Source: Rossellomorea aquimaris TF-12 | GTDB lineage: Bacteria; Bacillota; Bacilli; Bacillales; Bacillaceae_B | Assembly: GCF_001648555.1 (NCBI RefSeq) | Contig: NZ_LQXM01000028.1 | Coordinates: 371,046 to 435,045 of the forward strand | Length of the DNA: 64,000 bases | Direction of reading: 5' to 3' | Shown here: positions 36,413 through 44,801 of the stretch, piece after piece | Layout of the letters: every line of letters starts with the position of its first letter | Numbering within the stretch: the stretch's first letter is position 1 | Translations under genes and position numbers: made by a program | The notes under the pieces: generated by a model | Database searches by the model: none | Told to the model about the DNA's origin: nothing | The model's input: the letters and a program-made list of their open reading frames with translations, nothing else

Positions 36413-37042
36413 TTACATTCCTACACCCGTATTATTTTTTGAACTCGTACGCTTTTCGGTTACAAATACATCTTCACGCTTAAGAACAGATATAGCTGTT
36501 TTGAAAAATATTTTAATATCAATCCACCAAGAAAGATGATCTATATAGTAAATATCATTTTGAATTCTTTCTTTCCAAGGGACAGTGTTTCTAAAGTATG
36601 CTTGATTATATCCTGTCACACCCGGTCTAATCTCAAGCTTTCTTTCCTCGTTACCCTCATATAAATCACGATGTTCTGGTAAGTCAGGTCTAGGACCAAT
36701 AATACTCATATCGCCTTTAATTATATTTAATAATTGAGGAGTCTCATCCAAACTTGTCTTACGGATAAACTTTCCTATTCGTGTTAATCTTGGATCATCT
36801 TCTGCATTAAAAGTTGAACCATCCTCATTTCTTAGATCAGGAGCGTTAATCTTCATAGAGCGTAGCTTATACATCATAAAAATCTTTCCATATTTGCCGA
36901 GACGGGGTGCATTGTAGAAGATTGTTCCTCGATCCTGAAAGTAAATAATTGGACCCAGTATGGCTAAGATAATAAGTAAAAATGGCATGGCAATTATAGC
37001 TAACAATAAATCAAATAACCTTTTGATAAATCCCTTATACAT
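36413..37042 (-). CDS. Initiating undecaprenyl-phosphate sugar-1-P transferase (PglC/bacterial sugar transferase)
   Basis: A single-spanning monotopic sugar-phosphate transferase of 209 aa. It has an N-terminal hydrophobic segment ('RLFDLLLAIIAMPFLLIIL'), then 'YNAPRLGKYGKIFMMYKLRS', the catalytic 'RKTSLDETPQLLNI' region and 'IGPRPDLPEH'. It transfers a UDP-linked amino sugar phosphate to undecaprenyl phosphate, starting repeat-unit synthesis. The ATG at 37042 lies within the end of the aminotransferase gene (translational coupling) with AGGTG upstream. Confidence 0.92.
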   Translation of the reverse strand: MYKGFIKRLFDLLLAIIAMPFLLIILAILGPIIYFQDRGTIFYNAPRLGKYGKIFMMYKLRSMKINAPDLRNEDGSTFNAEDDPRLTRIGKFIRKTSLDETPQLLNIIKGDMSIIGPRPDLPEHRDLYEGNEERKLEIRPGVTGYNQAYFRNTVPWKERIQNDIYYIDHLSWWIDIKIFFKTAISVLKREDVFVTEKRTSSKNNTGVGM

Positions 37043-38288
37043 TATGTTCACCTACTTGGAACTCTACACTTTTATAACCATGTAATACTTCTTTTACAGT
37101 ATCACAAATATACTCGACATCCTCATTACTCAATAAAGTATGGAGAGGAAGTGTAATTTCATTTTTGTACACATTAAAGGCATTTGGATAATGCTTAATA
37201 TCAAATCCTAAATTCTTATATGCTGTAAACATAGGTAATGGTTTATAGTGAACATTACATGTAACACCCGCATCAGCAAGCTTAATAATTATTTCGTTTC
37301 TCACAGATTCTTCTATTCCAGGTATCCTTATTAGATAAAGATGACCTGAAGAAGAATAGTTCTCTCCATAATGTTTTAATCTATTAATTCCTAGTGGTAA
37401 TAGCGCCTTATCATACATTTCTATTATCTCTTTACGCCTTTTCATTAAGCCTTCATATCTTCTAAATTGGATCAACCCGAAACCAGCCACTATATCTGTC
37501 ATATTACATTTGTAAGCCGGATAAACAATATCATATTCCCAAGCACCTTTTTGTGTCTTGGCCAATGCGTCTTTTGACTGTCCATGTAAACTGTATAGCA
37601 TGAATTGCTTATACAACCACTCATTGTCTAACCCTTCAACATTGCGCCAAACCACTGCTCCACCTTCTGCTGTGGTTAGATTTTTAACTGCATGAAATGA
37701 ATAACAAGTAAAGTCTGCAACCTGTCCGCATTTCAACCCATTTCTCTCTGCTCCAAATGCATGAGCAGCATCAGCCATCACAATTACTCTATTAAATAGC
37801 TCTTGAAGTTCATTGTTAGCATTAAATAGATGCTTCTTACTTTCTATCACTTCAAAGATTGAATCGTAATCACACATCTTCCCCGCTATATCAACTGGAA
37901 TAATTGCTTTAGTTTTATTTGTAATTGCATCTGCAAGTTTTGAATAATCCATTTCAAAAGAATCTGGAGCTGTATCTACTAGTACAATTTTTGCACCAAC
38001 ATGATCTATAATTGAAGCAGAAGCTGTATAAGTATAAGCTGAAGTGATAACTTCATCTCCAGGCCCTATTCCTAAAATGCGAAGTGTAAGCTCCATTGCT
38101 GCTGTAGCAGAATTAAGGCACACAGCTTTGTCTACACCAACAAATTCAGCTATTTTCTTTTCAAACTCTTTCGTTCTAGGTCCAGTCGTAATCCACCCAG
38201 ACTTCATTGCTTTTATAACTTCTTCAATCTCCGCATCTGTAATATCGGGCGGAGAAAAAGGTATGTTTCTGACTTGAGTTTGTGTCAT
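37035..38288 (-). CDS. DegT/DnrJ/EryC1 family sugar aminotransferase
   Basis: A PLP-dependent enzyme of 417 aa with 'NSATAAMELTLRILGIGPGD' at the cofactor phosphate site, 'VMADAAHAFGAERNG' (the Asp contacting PLP) and the Schiff-base Lys in 'CYSFHAVKNLTTAEGGAV'. It should convert the 4-keto sugar made by the membrane 4,6-dehydratase into a 4-amino sugar, as PglE does for bacillosamine. The ATG at 38288 has GAGG at nine bases; the GTG at 38303 lacks a site. Confidence 0.9.
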   Translation of the reverse strand: MTQTQVRNIPFSPPDITDAEIEEVIKAMKSGWITTGPRTKEFEKKIAEFVGVDKAVCLNSATAAMELTLRILGIGPGDEVITSAYTYTASASIIDHVGAKIVLVDTAPDSFEMDYSKLADAITNKTKAIIPVDIAGKMCDYDSIFEVIESKKHLFNANNELQELFNRVIVMADAAHAFGAERNGLKCGQVADFTCYSFHAVKNLTTAEGGAVVWRNVEGLDNEWLYKQFMLYSLHGQSKDALAKTQKGAWEYDIVYPAYKCNMTDIVAGFGLIQFRRYEGLMKRRKEIIEMYDKALLPLGINRLKHYGENYSSSGHLYLIRIPGIEESVRNEIIIKLADAGVTCNVHYKPLPMFTAYKNLGFDIKHYPNAFNVYKNEITLPLHTLLSNEDVEYICDTVKEVLHGYKSVEFQVGEHNV

Positions 38289-38660
38289 ATTTGTATTCCT
38301 CACTTTTTAGTTTGGTATTTTGCCTTGCTTCCATTACTTGATTCTTTTAATATTTTTTTAGTAGATTAGGACTTACTTGGAATCTTCCAAACTATTACTC
38401 CAACCAACTACTAAACCACTAGATTGTTATCTACTACTGATACACACCTCGTAATATCTATTCAATCTACCTAACAAATACGAAATAGATATCCACTGAT
38501 TTAACACCCTTAACCAAGTTTCTTCCTATTATATAGACCATTCAATCAATCTATAATTCTCACTAAAATCGCCTCAAACCCTTATCCCACAAGGTTTCCG
38601 GCATTGAATCTAATGTCGATAGTCAGTTCCTCATCACCATACAATCAAAAGAAACAAACC
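38289..38660. other. Intergenic region before the aminotransferase gene
   Basis: This stretch is free of genes and AT-rich near 38340, becoming C-rich on the plus strand toward the pilin gene. It probably contains a promoter for the downstream polysaccharide genes. A weak hairpin GGTTCC/GGGACC near 38662-38683 (minus strand) could terminate the pilin transcript. Confidence 0.35.
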
Positions 38661-38668
38661 AAGGTCCC

Positions 38669-39043
38669 TCACAAAAAAGGAACCCCACCATCATCCCCAG
38701 AACCCTCTTCCTCATCAACCACTTCACCATGAACACTACAATCAACATGCCCATCCAAATAATTAATAGCACCACCAACCGGACAAACCTCAGAACCTAA
38801 CTCTTTCAAGAAAGTAGAAAACACCACATTACTATGCTCCACATCCTCCAAAGCCAAATGACCCCTATACTGATTCTCCAACTCCACCCGATTAGCAGCA
38901 CAAACATCCGCCTCTGTTCTCTCCTTAGTGCCACCCAAAGAAATCACAGCAATCGAAAAAACAACCCCGATCACCACAATCACAGCTAATAACTCCACTA
39001 GAGTTAAACCTCTCTGGTTATCCATAAGCCTTATGTTCTTCAT
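38669..39043 (-). CDS. Prepilin-like protein (ComGC/type II pseudopilin type) inside the polysaccharide locus
   Basis: The 124-aa protein has a class III prepilin leader: 'DNQRG' followed by 'LTLVELLAVIVVIGVVFSIA', with Glu at +5 after the G/L cleavage site. The mature domain has 'EVCPVGGAINYL' and 'VDCSVHGE', the paired Cys typical of Firmicute pilins, then an acidic Gly-rich tail. The ATG at 39043 has GGAG at eight bases. It lies between galU and the aminotransferase gene. No pilus assembly ATPase, platform protein or peptidase is in the window, so it would depend on machinery elsewhere, for example the competence pilus. Confidence 0.8.
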   Translation of the reverse strand: MKNIRLMDNQRGLTLVELLAVIVVIGVVFSIAVISLGGTKERTEADVCAANRVELENQYRGHLALEDVEHSNVVFSTFLKELGSEVCPVGGAINYLDGHVDCSVHGEVVDEEEGSGDDGGVPFL

Positions 39044-39112
39044 AATTTCCACTCCCAACATTGATCCTTTCACCAATGCTGTCTCAACAAAGAAGTAACC
39101 TTACTCAAACCA

Positions 39113-39179
39113 TTGCCACGAAGGGGGCAAAAGCTCTTTTCACCTAATCTAAACCAGCAACCTGCCACGAAAGGGGCAG
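39113..39179. repeat. Two tandem 18-bp hairpin repeats upstream of the pilin gene
   Basis: TTGCCACGAAGGGGGCAA (39113-39130) and CTGCCACGAAAGGGGCAG (39162-39179) share the core TGCCACGAA-GGGGCA. Each folds into a five-base stem, and both are preceded by a CT(C)AAACC block. They lie 70-136 bases upstream of the pilin start codon, between it and galU. Confidence 0.55.
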
Positions 39180-39185
39180 AAGGAT

Positions 39186-40079
39186 TCACCCCTCAACCCT
39201 CTCCCCAACAACCAACCTCTCCAAATACTCCAACACCTGAGGTTTTAAATCCGATCTCTCAAGAGCAAATTCCAAAGTAGCCTTTATAAACCCAAATTTA
39301 TCCCCAACATCATACCGCTCACCTTCGAACTCATACCCGACTACCATCTGAAGCTCATTCAACTTCTTAATCGCATCCGTCAGTTGAATCTCTCCACCAG
39401 CTCCTGGTGTTAGGCTCTCTAAAATAGTAAAGATCTCAGGACGTAAAATATAACGTCCCATAATCGCATAATTGGATGGTGATTCTTCAGCTTTAGGTTT
39501 TTCAACTAAATCATTGATATGGTACACACCATCTTCTATTCCATTCTGATTAATGGAAATTACCCCATATTTAGAAACGTCCTGCTCAGGTACCTGTTGA
39601 ACCCCAATGACAGATGAGTTATATCTCTCATACACATCAATCAACTGCTTCAAACAAGGCTTTTCAGGAGAATGAACGATATCGTCTCCTAATAAAACAG
39701 CAAACGGTTCATTCCCAATAAATCGACTAGCACACCCAATCGCATGCCCTAATCCAAGCGGTTCCTTCTGACGAATATAATGAATATTAGCCAGCTTCGA
39801 TATCCCTTGTACTTCTTCTAGCTGTTTATACTTCCCTTTCTTTTCAAGGGTTTCTTCCAGCTCATACGACTTATCAAAGTGATCTTCAATCGCTCTCTTC
39901 CCTCGACCCGTTACAATAATAATATCTTCAATACCAGAAGCAACAGCTTCTTCGATGATATATTGAATCGTAGGTTTATCAACAATCGGAAGCATTTCTT
40001 TCGGTTGAGCTTTCGTCGCTGGTAAGAATCGTGTTCCCAGTCCCGCTGCCGGAATAATCGCTTTTCTTACTTTTTGCAC
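39186..40079 (-). CDS. galU: UTP-glucose-1-phosphate uridylyltransferase
   Basis: The enzyme forms UDP-glucose from UTP and glucose-1-P. The N-terminal nucleotide-binding signature '[20 protein letters not shown]' and '[15 protein letters not shown]' are intact, as are 'LLGDDIV' and '[20 protein letters not shown]'. The length (about 297 aa) is standard. The GTG at 40079 with AAGGGG at eight bases is preferred over the GTG at 40088. Its product feeds the UDP-glucose dehydrogenase in the same locus. Confidence 0.95.
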   Translation of the reverse strand: MQKVRKAIIPAAGLGTRFLPATKAQPKEMLPIVDKPTIQYIIEEAVASGIEDIIIVTGRGKRAIEDHFDKSYELEETLEKKGKYKQLEEVQGISKLANIHYIRQKEPLGLGHAIGCASRFIGNEPFAVLLGDDIVHSPEKPCLKQLIDVYERYNSSVIGVQQVPEQDVSKYGVISINQNGIEDGVYHINDLVEKPKAEESPSNYAIMGRYILRPEIFTILESLTPGAGGEIQLTDAIKKLNELQMVVGYEFEGERYDVGDKFGFIKATLEFALERSDLKPQVLEYLERLVVGERVEG

Positions 40080-40091
40080 ATCTTCCACCCC

Positions 40092-41912
40092 TTAGTTTGC
40101 ATTTTTCACTAATACATGTTCGTTTTTATTCGCTAAATCTAATACGTAGTTAGCTAGATACTTTGGATCAAAGTCAGTATGGTTCTCAATCAAGTTTAAA
40201 ACTCTCTCGTACTGAAAATCTACCGTCTTCCCAATAAAAATCTTAGGAAAAACAGCCTCCCCATGTACCTCATTCTCCCCCAGCAATTCCTCATACATCT
40301 TCTCACCAGGACGAATGCCTGCATATTTGATTCCAATTTCATCTATTGTGTAACCGGATAAGTGAATAAGATTTTTTGCCAAATCAACTATCTTCACTGG
40401 TTCTCCCATATCCAGAACGAATATTTCTCCACCACGAGCTAAAGCACCTGCTTGCATGACAAGACGGGAAGCCTCTGGAATCGTCATAAAATACCTCGTC
40501 ATATCCGGATGAGTCACCGTAACCGGCCCACCAGCTTGAATCTGCTTCTTGAATAATGGAATGACACTTCCTCTACTGCCAAGCACATTACCAAATCGAA
40601 CAGCAACAAAATTAGTTTGACTGTCCTTATCCAGATTCTGAATCACCATCTCTGCAATTCTCTTTGTAGAACCCATTACATTGGTTGGGTTCACGGCCTT
40701 ATCAGAAGAAACCAATACAAACGTAGTAACCCCAAACGCATCTGCAGCCTCCGCAACATTCTTTGTTCCTATTACATTGTTCTTCACAGCTTCTTTAGGA
40801 TTATATTCCATCAACGGAACATGCTTATGAGCAGCTGCATGATAAATAACATCCAGACTATGCTCTTCCATCACTTCAAAGATTCGAGCTCGATCCTGAA
40901 TATCCGCAATAACAGGTATGATTTCAAATTCTGTTCCATATTTATTTCGGAGCTCCATATCAATTCCGTAAATTGAATTCTCTCCATGTCCCAGTAAGAG
41001 TAATTTTTGAGGCTTGAACTTACTCACCTGACGACAGATTTCTGAACCAATCGAGCCTCCTGCACCAGTCACGAGAATTGTTTTTCCTGAAAGTTTTTTA
41101 GAGATGCTTTGAATGTCTAATTCTACCGGTTCTCTTCCTAGTAAGTCTTCTACCTGCACCTCTCGGAATTGATTGACCGCAACTTTACCAGACACGATAT
41201 CTTCAATCATCGGCATGATTTGTGTTTTGGCTTTAGTCTTACTACACTGTTGGTACACTTCTTGAAGTTCACTTTTACGAAGAGAAGGAATCGCAATAAT
41301 AATGTTGTCAACTTCAAATCGCTCAACTAAAGAAGGAATATCCTTATGACCACCGAGAACCGTAATACCATAGATTTGCAGCTTTTGTTTCTTTGGGTCG
41401 TCATCAATAAATCCAACTGGTAATAACTCCGTATCTTGACTTTTCATCAACTGACGAACAAGCATAGAGCCGGCTGACCCAGCTCCAATGATCAATGCTC
41501 TCTTCTTTTGCTGCTTTGATTTCATATAGTAATCGCGATACATTCTCCATGAGAATCGAGATCCGCCAATTAAGATAATATGTAGCATCCATGTTACACC
41601 TAGTACTCGTACATACACATCGCCATTCACTAGGAGTTGAATGATTCCTGTTACGAAGATCGATAAGGTGATAGCTCTTATGATTGACACCATTTCACCT
41701 ACACTCGCATACTCCCAAGCCTTCTGATAAAGACGATATATAAATGCGAAGATATGATGACTTGCAAGTAATGCCACTGAGCTAAGGACTAGGGTAGGTA
41801 ACGTATATAAGCTAAAGGAAGGGTGAAGAATATAATATCCAATATAAATGGCTGTTAACACAATCAATGAATCCAGCAGCATCAGCAGTGAAACTCGTTT
41901 TGTATAGCTCAA
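40092..41912 (-). CDS. Membrane UDP-GlcNAc 4,6-dehydratase (EpsC/CapD/PglF type)
   Basis: The 606-aa protein has four N-terminal membrane helices (residues 8-120), a CoA/NAD-binding-like fold starting 'GAGSAGSMLVRQLM' (about 145), and the dehydratase SDR domain from 'VTGAGGSIGSEICRQ' (about 290). The active site lies in 'SSDKAVNPTNVMGSTKR'. It converts UDP-GlcNAc to the UDP-4-keto-6-deoxy sugar used by the aminotransferase. TTG start with AAGGGG at five bases. It is the first gene after the EAR-like RNA, matching epsC in B. subtilis. Confidence 0.92.
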   Translation of the reverse strand: MSYTKRVSLLMLLDSLIVLTAIYIGYYILHPSFSLYTLPTLVLSSVALLASHHIFAFIYRLYQKAWEYASVGEMVSIIRAITLSIFVTGIIQLLVNGDVYVRVLGVTWMLHIILIGGSRFSWRMYRDYYMKSKQQKKRALIIGAGSAGSMLVRQLMKSQDTELLPVGFIDDDPKKQKLQIYGITVLGGHKDIPSLVERFEVDNIIIAIPSLRKSELQEVYQQCSKTKAKTQIMPMIEDIVSGKVAVNQFREVQVEDLLGREPVELDIQSISKKLSGKTILVTGAGGSIGSEICRQVSKFKPQKLLLLGHGENSIYGIDMELRNKYGTEFEIIPVIADIQDRARIFEVMEEHSLDVIYHAAAHKHVPLMEYNPKEAVKNNVIGTKNVAEAADAFGVTTFVLVSSDKAVNPTNVMGSTKRIAEMVIQNLDKDSQTNFVAVRFGNVLGSRGSVIPLFKKQIQAGGPVTVTHPDMTRYFMTIPEASRLVMQAGALARGGEIFVLDMGEPVKIVDLAKNLIHLSGYTIDEIGIKYAGIRPGEKMYEELLGENEVHGEAVFPKIFIGKTVDFQYERVLNLIENHTDFDPKYLANYVLDLANKNEHVLVKNAN

Positions 41913-41953
41913 GCAAACCCCTTCTTTTCTTTAGATTTTCGACAATATAAATA

Positions 41954-41991
41954 CCTAAGGAAAACATACATGTGTGTACCCTTTCCTTAGG
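41954..41991. terminator. Strong hairpin between the EAR-like RNA and the dehydratase gene
   Basis: CCTAAGGAAA and TTTCCTTAGG form a 10-bp stem with an 18-base loop. The following tract is only moderately T-rich on either strand. Located inside the operon, it is a plausible terminator that the EAR-like element would suppress. Confidence 0.55.
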
Positions 41992-42108
41992 CATCTAGTT
42001 TATTTTTGTAGTTTTCAACCTTTCATCCATCGGTTGATTGATCAGTACTCCCATTTCAATTAAATGGTGAAACTCTTTTTAAAAACTGTTCATAAAAAAA
42101 CTAAAAAT

Positions 42109-42240
42109 ATGGGCATCTAACCCTTCCTCACATCCCACCACTGACGACGAGCGTCTAAGGCTTCTGAGTTTCCTCATCACCCACGGTGTGACCGAGTGCC
42201 TCCGTCGATAACGGTAAGGAGACATCCCCAAAATTCTACT
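42109..42240 (-). ncRNA. EAR-like (eps-associated RNA) processive antitermination element
   Basis: On the minus strand a GC-rich structured block begins near GGGGATGTCTCCTTACCG and includes a GATGAG-GAAA-CTC hairpin, a CGGT/ACCG hairpin and a GGG...CCC closing segment. It contrasts with its AT-rich surroundings. It lies between the tyrosine kinase/phosphatase genes and the epsC-like dehydratase, exactly where EAR sits in the B. subtilis eps operon. Identification rests on position and structure, not an alignment. Confidence 0.7.
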
Positions 42241-42309
42241 GTTGTTTTATACATCCAATTGCTACCAACGACAATAGTACCTTAGGACCCTATCAAAATT
42301 TCTATTAGC

Positions 42310-43077
42310 CTAAAAGATTCCCAGGAATTTTTTCTTTTTTATCATTTCTGGAATCTCTTTATAGATGGTTTTGCCTTCAATGAGCATCTCAGCGTTTTCT
42401 GTAAAGTAATAGACCATGTCTATTCCGTACTTTTTCTCTATGTAATTCATAGCCTCTTCCATTTTAAAAGTTCGGTTATGAATGTTATGGGCGTCAGATG
42501 CGATAAAGTGTGTCAGGTTGGCTTCTATGATTTGTTGTGAGAATTTCTGGATGTTTTTACCAAAGTATCCAATGAGACTCGATGCGGTTAGCTGAGTGGC
42601 TGCACCGTTTTTGACGAGCTTATAGAGCTTGTCTGGTCTTTCAATGAGTTCAGCGTTTCGTTCGGGATGTACAATGACCGGTGATAGACCTTCGACTTGA
42701 ATTTCATACAGTAAACGCTCGGCATAACGGGGTACAGAGCTTGATGGAAATTCGATAAATAAGTATTGAGAAGTTTGGTTTAAGGGAAGGATGTCTCCCT
42801 TTTGGTAGTCTTCTAGAATCTCACCATAGATACGACATTCCTGCCCTGGGAGAACGGTAAGATTAATGTTTTCTCTCTTTAAGGTTTCGTTCACTGATTC
42901 CACTAAAGGAAGGATATCTGACATTACGTTGTCGTACTTTCCATTGCGATGATGAGGAGTCGCAATAATCGTATGTATACCTTCAGATACAGCTTGCTTC
43001 GCCATATCGACGCTGTCATGAATCGTTTTTGCCCCGTCGTCTATCCCAGGCAGGATGTGGCTGTGAATATCAATCAT
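42310..43077 (-). CDS. PHP-family tyrosine phosphatase (YwqE/CpsB/CapC)
   Basis: The 255-aa metal-dependent phosphatase dephosphorylates the capsule tyrosine kinase. PHP motifs are intact: 'MIDIHSHILPGIDDGAK' at the N-terminus, 'IIATPHH', 'VIVHPERN' and 'FIASDAHN'. ATG start with GGAGGAG at five bases. It follows the kinase gene by about 90 bases, and the EAR-like RNA follows its stop. Confidence 0.93.
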   Translation of the reverse strand: MIDIHSHILPGIDDGAKTIHDSVDMAKQAVSEGIHTIIATPHHRNGKYDNVMSDILPLVESVNETLKRENINLTVLPGQECRIYGEILEDYQKGDILPLNQTSQYLFIEFPSSSVPRYAERLLYEIQVEGLSPVIVHPERNAELIERPDKLYKLVKNGAATQLTASSLIGYFGKNIQKFSQQIIEANLTHFIASDAHNIHNRTFKMEEAMNYIEKKYGIDMVYYFTENAEMLIEGKTIYKEIPEMIKKKKFLGIF

Positions 43078-43163
43078 ATTGACTCCTCCTTTCTTTTCTA
43101 GTTCTTTCGACTAATTACTACACCATCCACACTTAATGAGTGAAATTTGTTAAATCGGGGTTA

Positions 43164-43868
43164 TTATTTTCCACCATAGTAATAATAGTAATTTGTGTCC
43201 TTTATTTCACGGTTGTTAAGAACCACACCAAGTAGTTTTGCTTTTGCTGATTCGAGTAATTCTTTTGATTTCGTCGCTTTGTCCACCTCAGTTGTCCCTG
43301 AGCTGACCACAAGAATGGTTCCGTGACATTGATTAGCCAATACTTGTGCGTCTGTTACAGCTAGGACAGGCGGAGTATCAAAAATGACCATATTGTACTC
43401 TTCATATACTTCTTTAAAGAAGTGAGCCATTGCACGAGAGCTTAGGAGTTCCGCCGGGTTTGGAGGAATCGGTCCACAAGTTAATAGATCTAGATTGGGA
43501 ACGTCTGAAGAGTGAGTCACTTCTATTAGTGGCTTTTGCTTCGTTAGCACACTTGTTAATCCGAACGTATTGTTTAAACCAAATGTGTAATGAGCTGTTG
43601 GCTTACGCATATCAGCGTCCACAAGAAGAACCTTCTTTCCTTCCTGGGCAAAGACAACGGCGATATTGGCTGACGTTGTTGATTTCCCTTCTCCTGGTCC
43701 TGATGATGTCACCATTAACGAGCGCATTTCTTGATCCACTGATGAGAAGTTAATATTCGTACGTATCGTTTTGTATTGCTCAGAAATCGGAGACTTCGGA
43801 TCTGTTTTTGTAATCAGCTTACGTTTTGTGTTCATCATTTGTTTTTTTATTTTTTTATTAAGAGCCAA
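43164..43868 (-). CDS. Bacterial tyrosine kinase (YwqD/EpsB/CapB)
   Basis: This BY-kinase of about 234 aa autophosphorylates on a C-terminal tyrosine cluster. Walker A is 'TSSGPGEGKSTTSAN', Walker A' is 'LLVDADMRKP', Walker B is 'MVIFDTPPVLA', and the tail is 'TNYYYYYGGK'. It needs the membrane activator encoded just upstream. The TTG at 43868 with AGAGGTG at six bases overlaps the end of the activator gene. Confidence 0.92.
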   Translation of the reverse strand: MALNKKIKKQMMNTKRKLITKTDPKSPISEQYKTIRTNINFSSVDQEMRSLMVTSSGPGEGKSTTSANIAVVFAQEGKKVLLVDADMRKPTAHYTFGLNNTFGLTSVLTKQKPLIEVTHSSDVPNLDLLTCGPIPPNPAELLSSRAMAHFFKEVYEEYNMVIFDTPPVLAVTDAQVLANQCHGTILVVSSGTTEVDKATKSKELLESAKAKLLGVVLNNREIKDTNYYYYYGGK

Positions 43869-44601
43869 TAGTCTCACCTCTTACTCTTGATTTACGCTCC
43901 ATGCGGCTGTTGTTTTTCACTTCTTGATCTTTAATACGTGTGATGGACCCAAGGACAGGTAAACCTAGCAACTTCTCTACTTCTTGCTCTGTTTTGACTG
44001 TGTTGTCCAGGAATTCTAGTAAGAATGCCAGACCAACTCCAGCCATCAATCCAACAACCATTGCAATGGCAATATTGAGTAACGGCTTAGGCTTAATAGG
44101 AGACTGATTTTCCCCAACTTCTGCCTTAGCAAGAACACTAACGTTGTCCACATTCATAATTTTCACAATTTCTTCTTGAAATACAGCTGCCGTTTTATTG
44201 GCAATAGTTGCTGCTCTCTGTGGGTCTGTATCCTGAACGGATAAATTAATAACTTGTGACTGGTTTTCACTTCCAACCGTGATTTTTCCATTAAGGTCCG
44301 ATGTAGTCATATTGAGATCTAACTCAGATACTACTTTTTCTAAAATGGCGGTGCTCTTGATAATGACGTTGTACGTATTAATTAATTGGAGATTCGTTTG
44401 GATTTCATTCGTGCTAAATGTAGGTTGCTCTGATTTAGACTGATTGACTAATAGCTGAGTAGATGATTGGTAGACTGGGGTTAAAAGAAAAAAACTCAAC
44501 CCTCCACTGACGACGATGGATGTTAGTGTAATCAAAAGGATTAATTGCATCCGCTTTTTTAATGTATCCATCAATTCTCGTAAACTGATTGTTTCTTCCA
44601 T
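43858..44601 (-). CDS. Wzz/YwqC/CapA chain-length and kinase-activating membrane protein
   Basis: The 247-aa protein has two membrane helices (residues 18-40 and about 175-195) flanking an extracytoplasmic Wzz domain. Near the second helix is the proline motif 'ENQSPIKPKPLLNIAIAM'. The cytoplasmic C-terminus should activate the tyrosine kinase encoded next, with which it overlaps. ATG with TTAGGAGG at five bases. It is the first gene of the 22-kb locus. Confidence 0.92.
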   Translation of the reverse strand: MEETISLRELMDTLKKRMQLILLITLTSIVVSGGLSFFLLTPVYQSSTQLLVNQSKSEQPTFSTNEIQTNLQLINTYNVIIKSTAILEKVVSELDLNMTTSDLNGKITVGSENQSQVINLSVQDTDPQRAATIANKTAAVFQEEIVKIMNVDNVSVLAKAEVGENQSPIKPKPLLNIAIAMVVGLMAGVGLAFLLEFLDNTVKTEQEVEKLLGLPVLGSITRIKDQEVKNNSRMERKSRVRGETIGS

Positions 44602-44629
44602 AACTTCCTCCTAAATATACGAAAAATAT

Positions 44630-44665
44630 GTAATAGTATAGCATATGTTATTGTAATTTTTATCG
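44630..44665 (-). promoter_or_regulatory. Candidate promoter of the polysaccharide operon
   Basis: On the minus strand an extended -10, TGCTATACT, lies at 44635-44643, about 35 bases upstream of the chain-length gene. No strong -35 is visible at 17 bases, so activation may be needed. Confidence 0.45.
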
Positions 44666-44801
44666 AAAATTGTCATAATTTTAATATACTTGTAATTATT
44701 GAATACTACTCTATTTAACTACATATATCCCCCTTTGAAAAGGGAGTTACAGTAGTTGGTAATAATTGCTTACATTTTTTTACGGAATTGGAGTTTTGCA
44801 C

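Noticed and set aside
39113..39179. Guanidine-II (mini-ykkC) riboswitch, because of two hairpins containing ACGA
   Set aside because: Mini-ykkC loops are ACGR tetraloops closed by C-G. Here the loop is seven bases and the ACGA is not closed correctly, and the downstream gene is a pilin.
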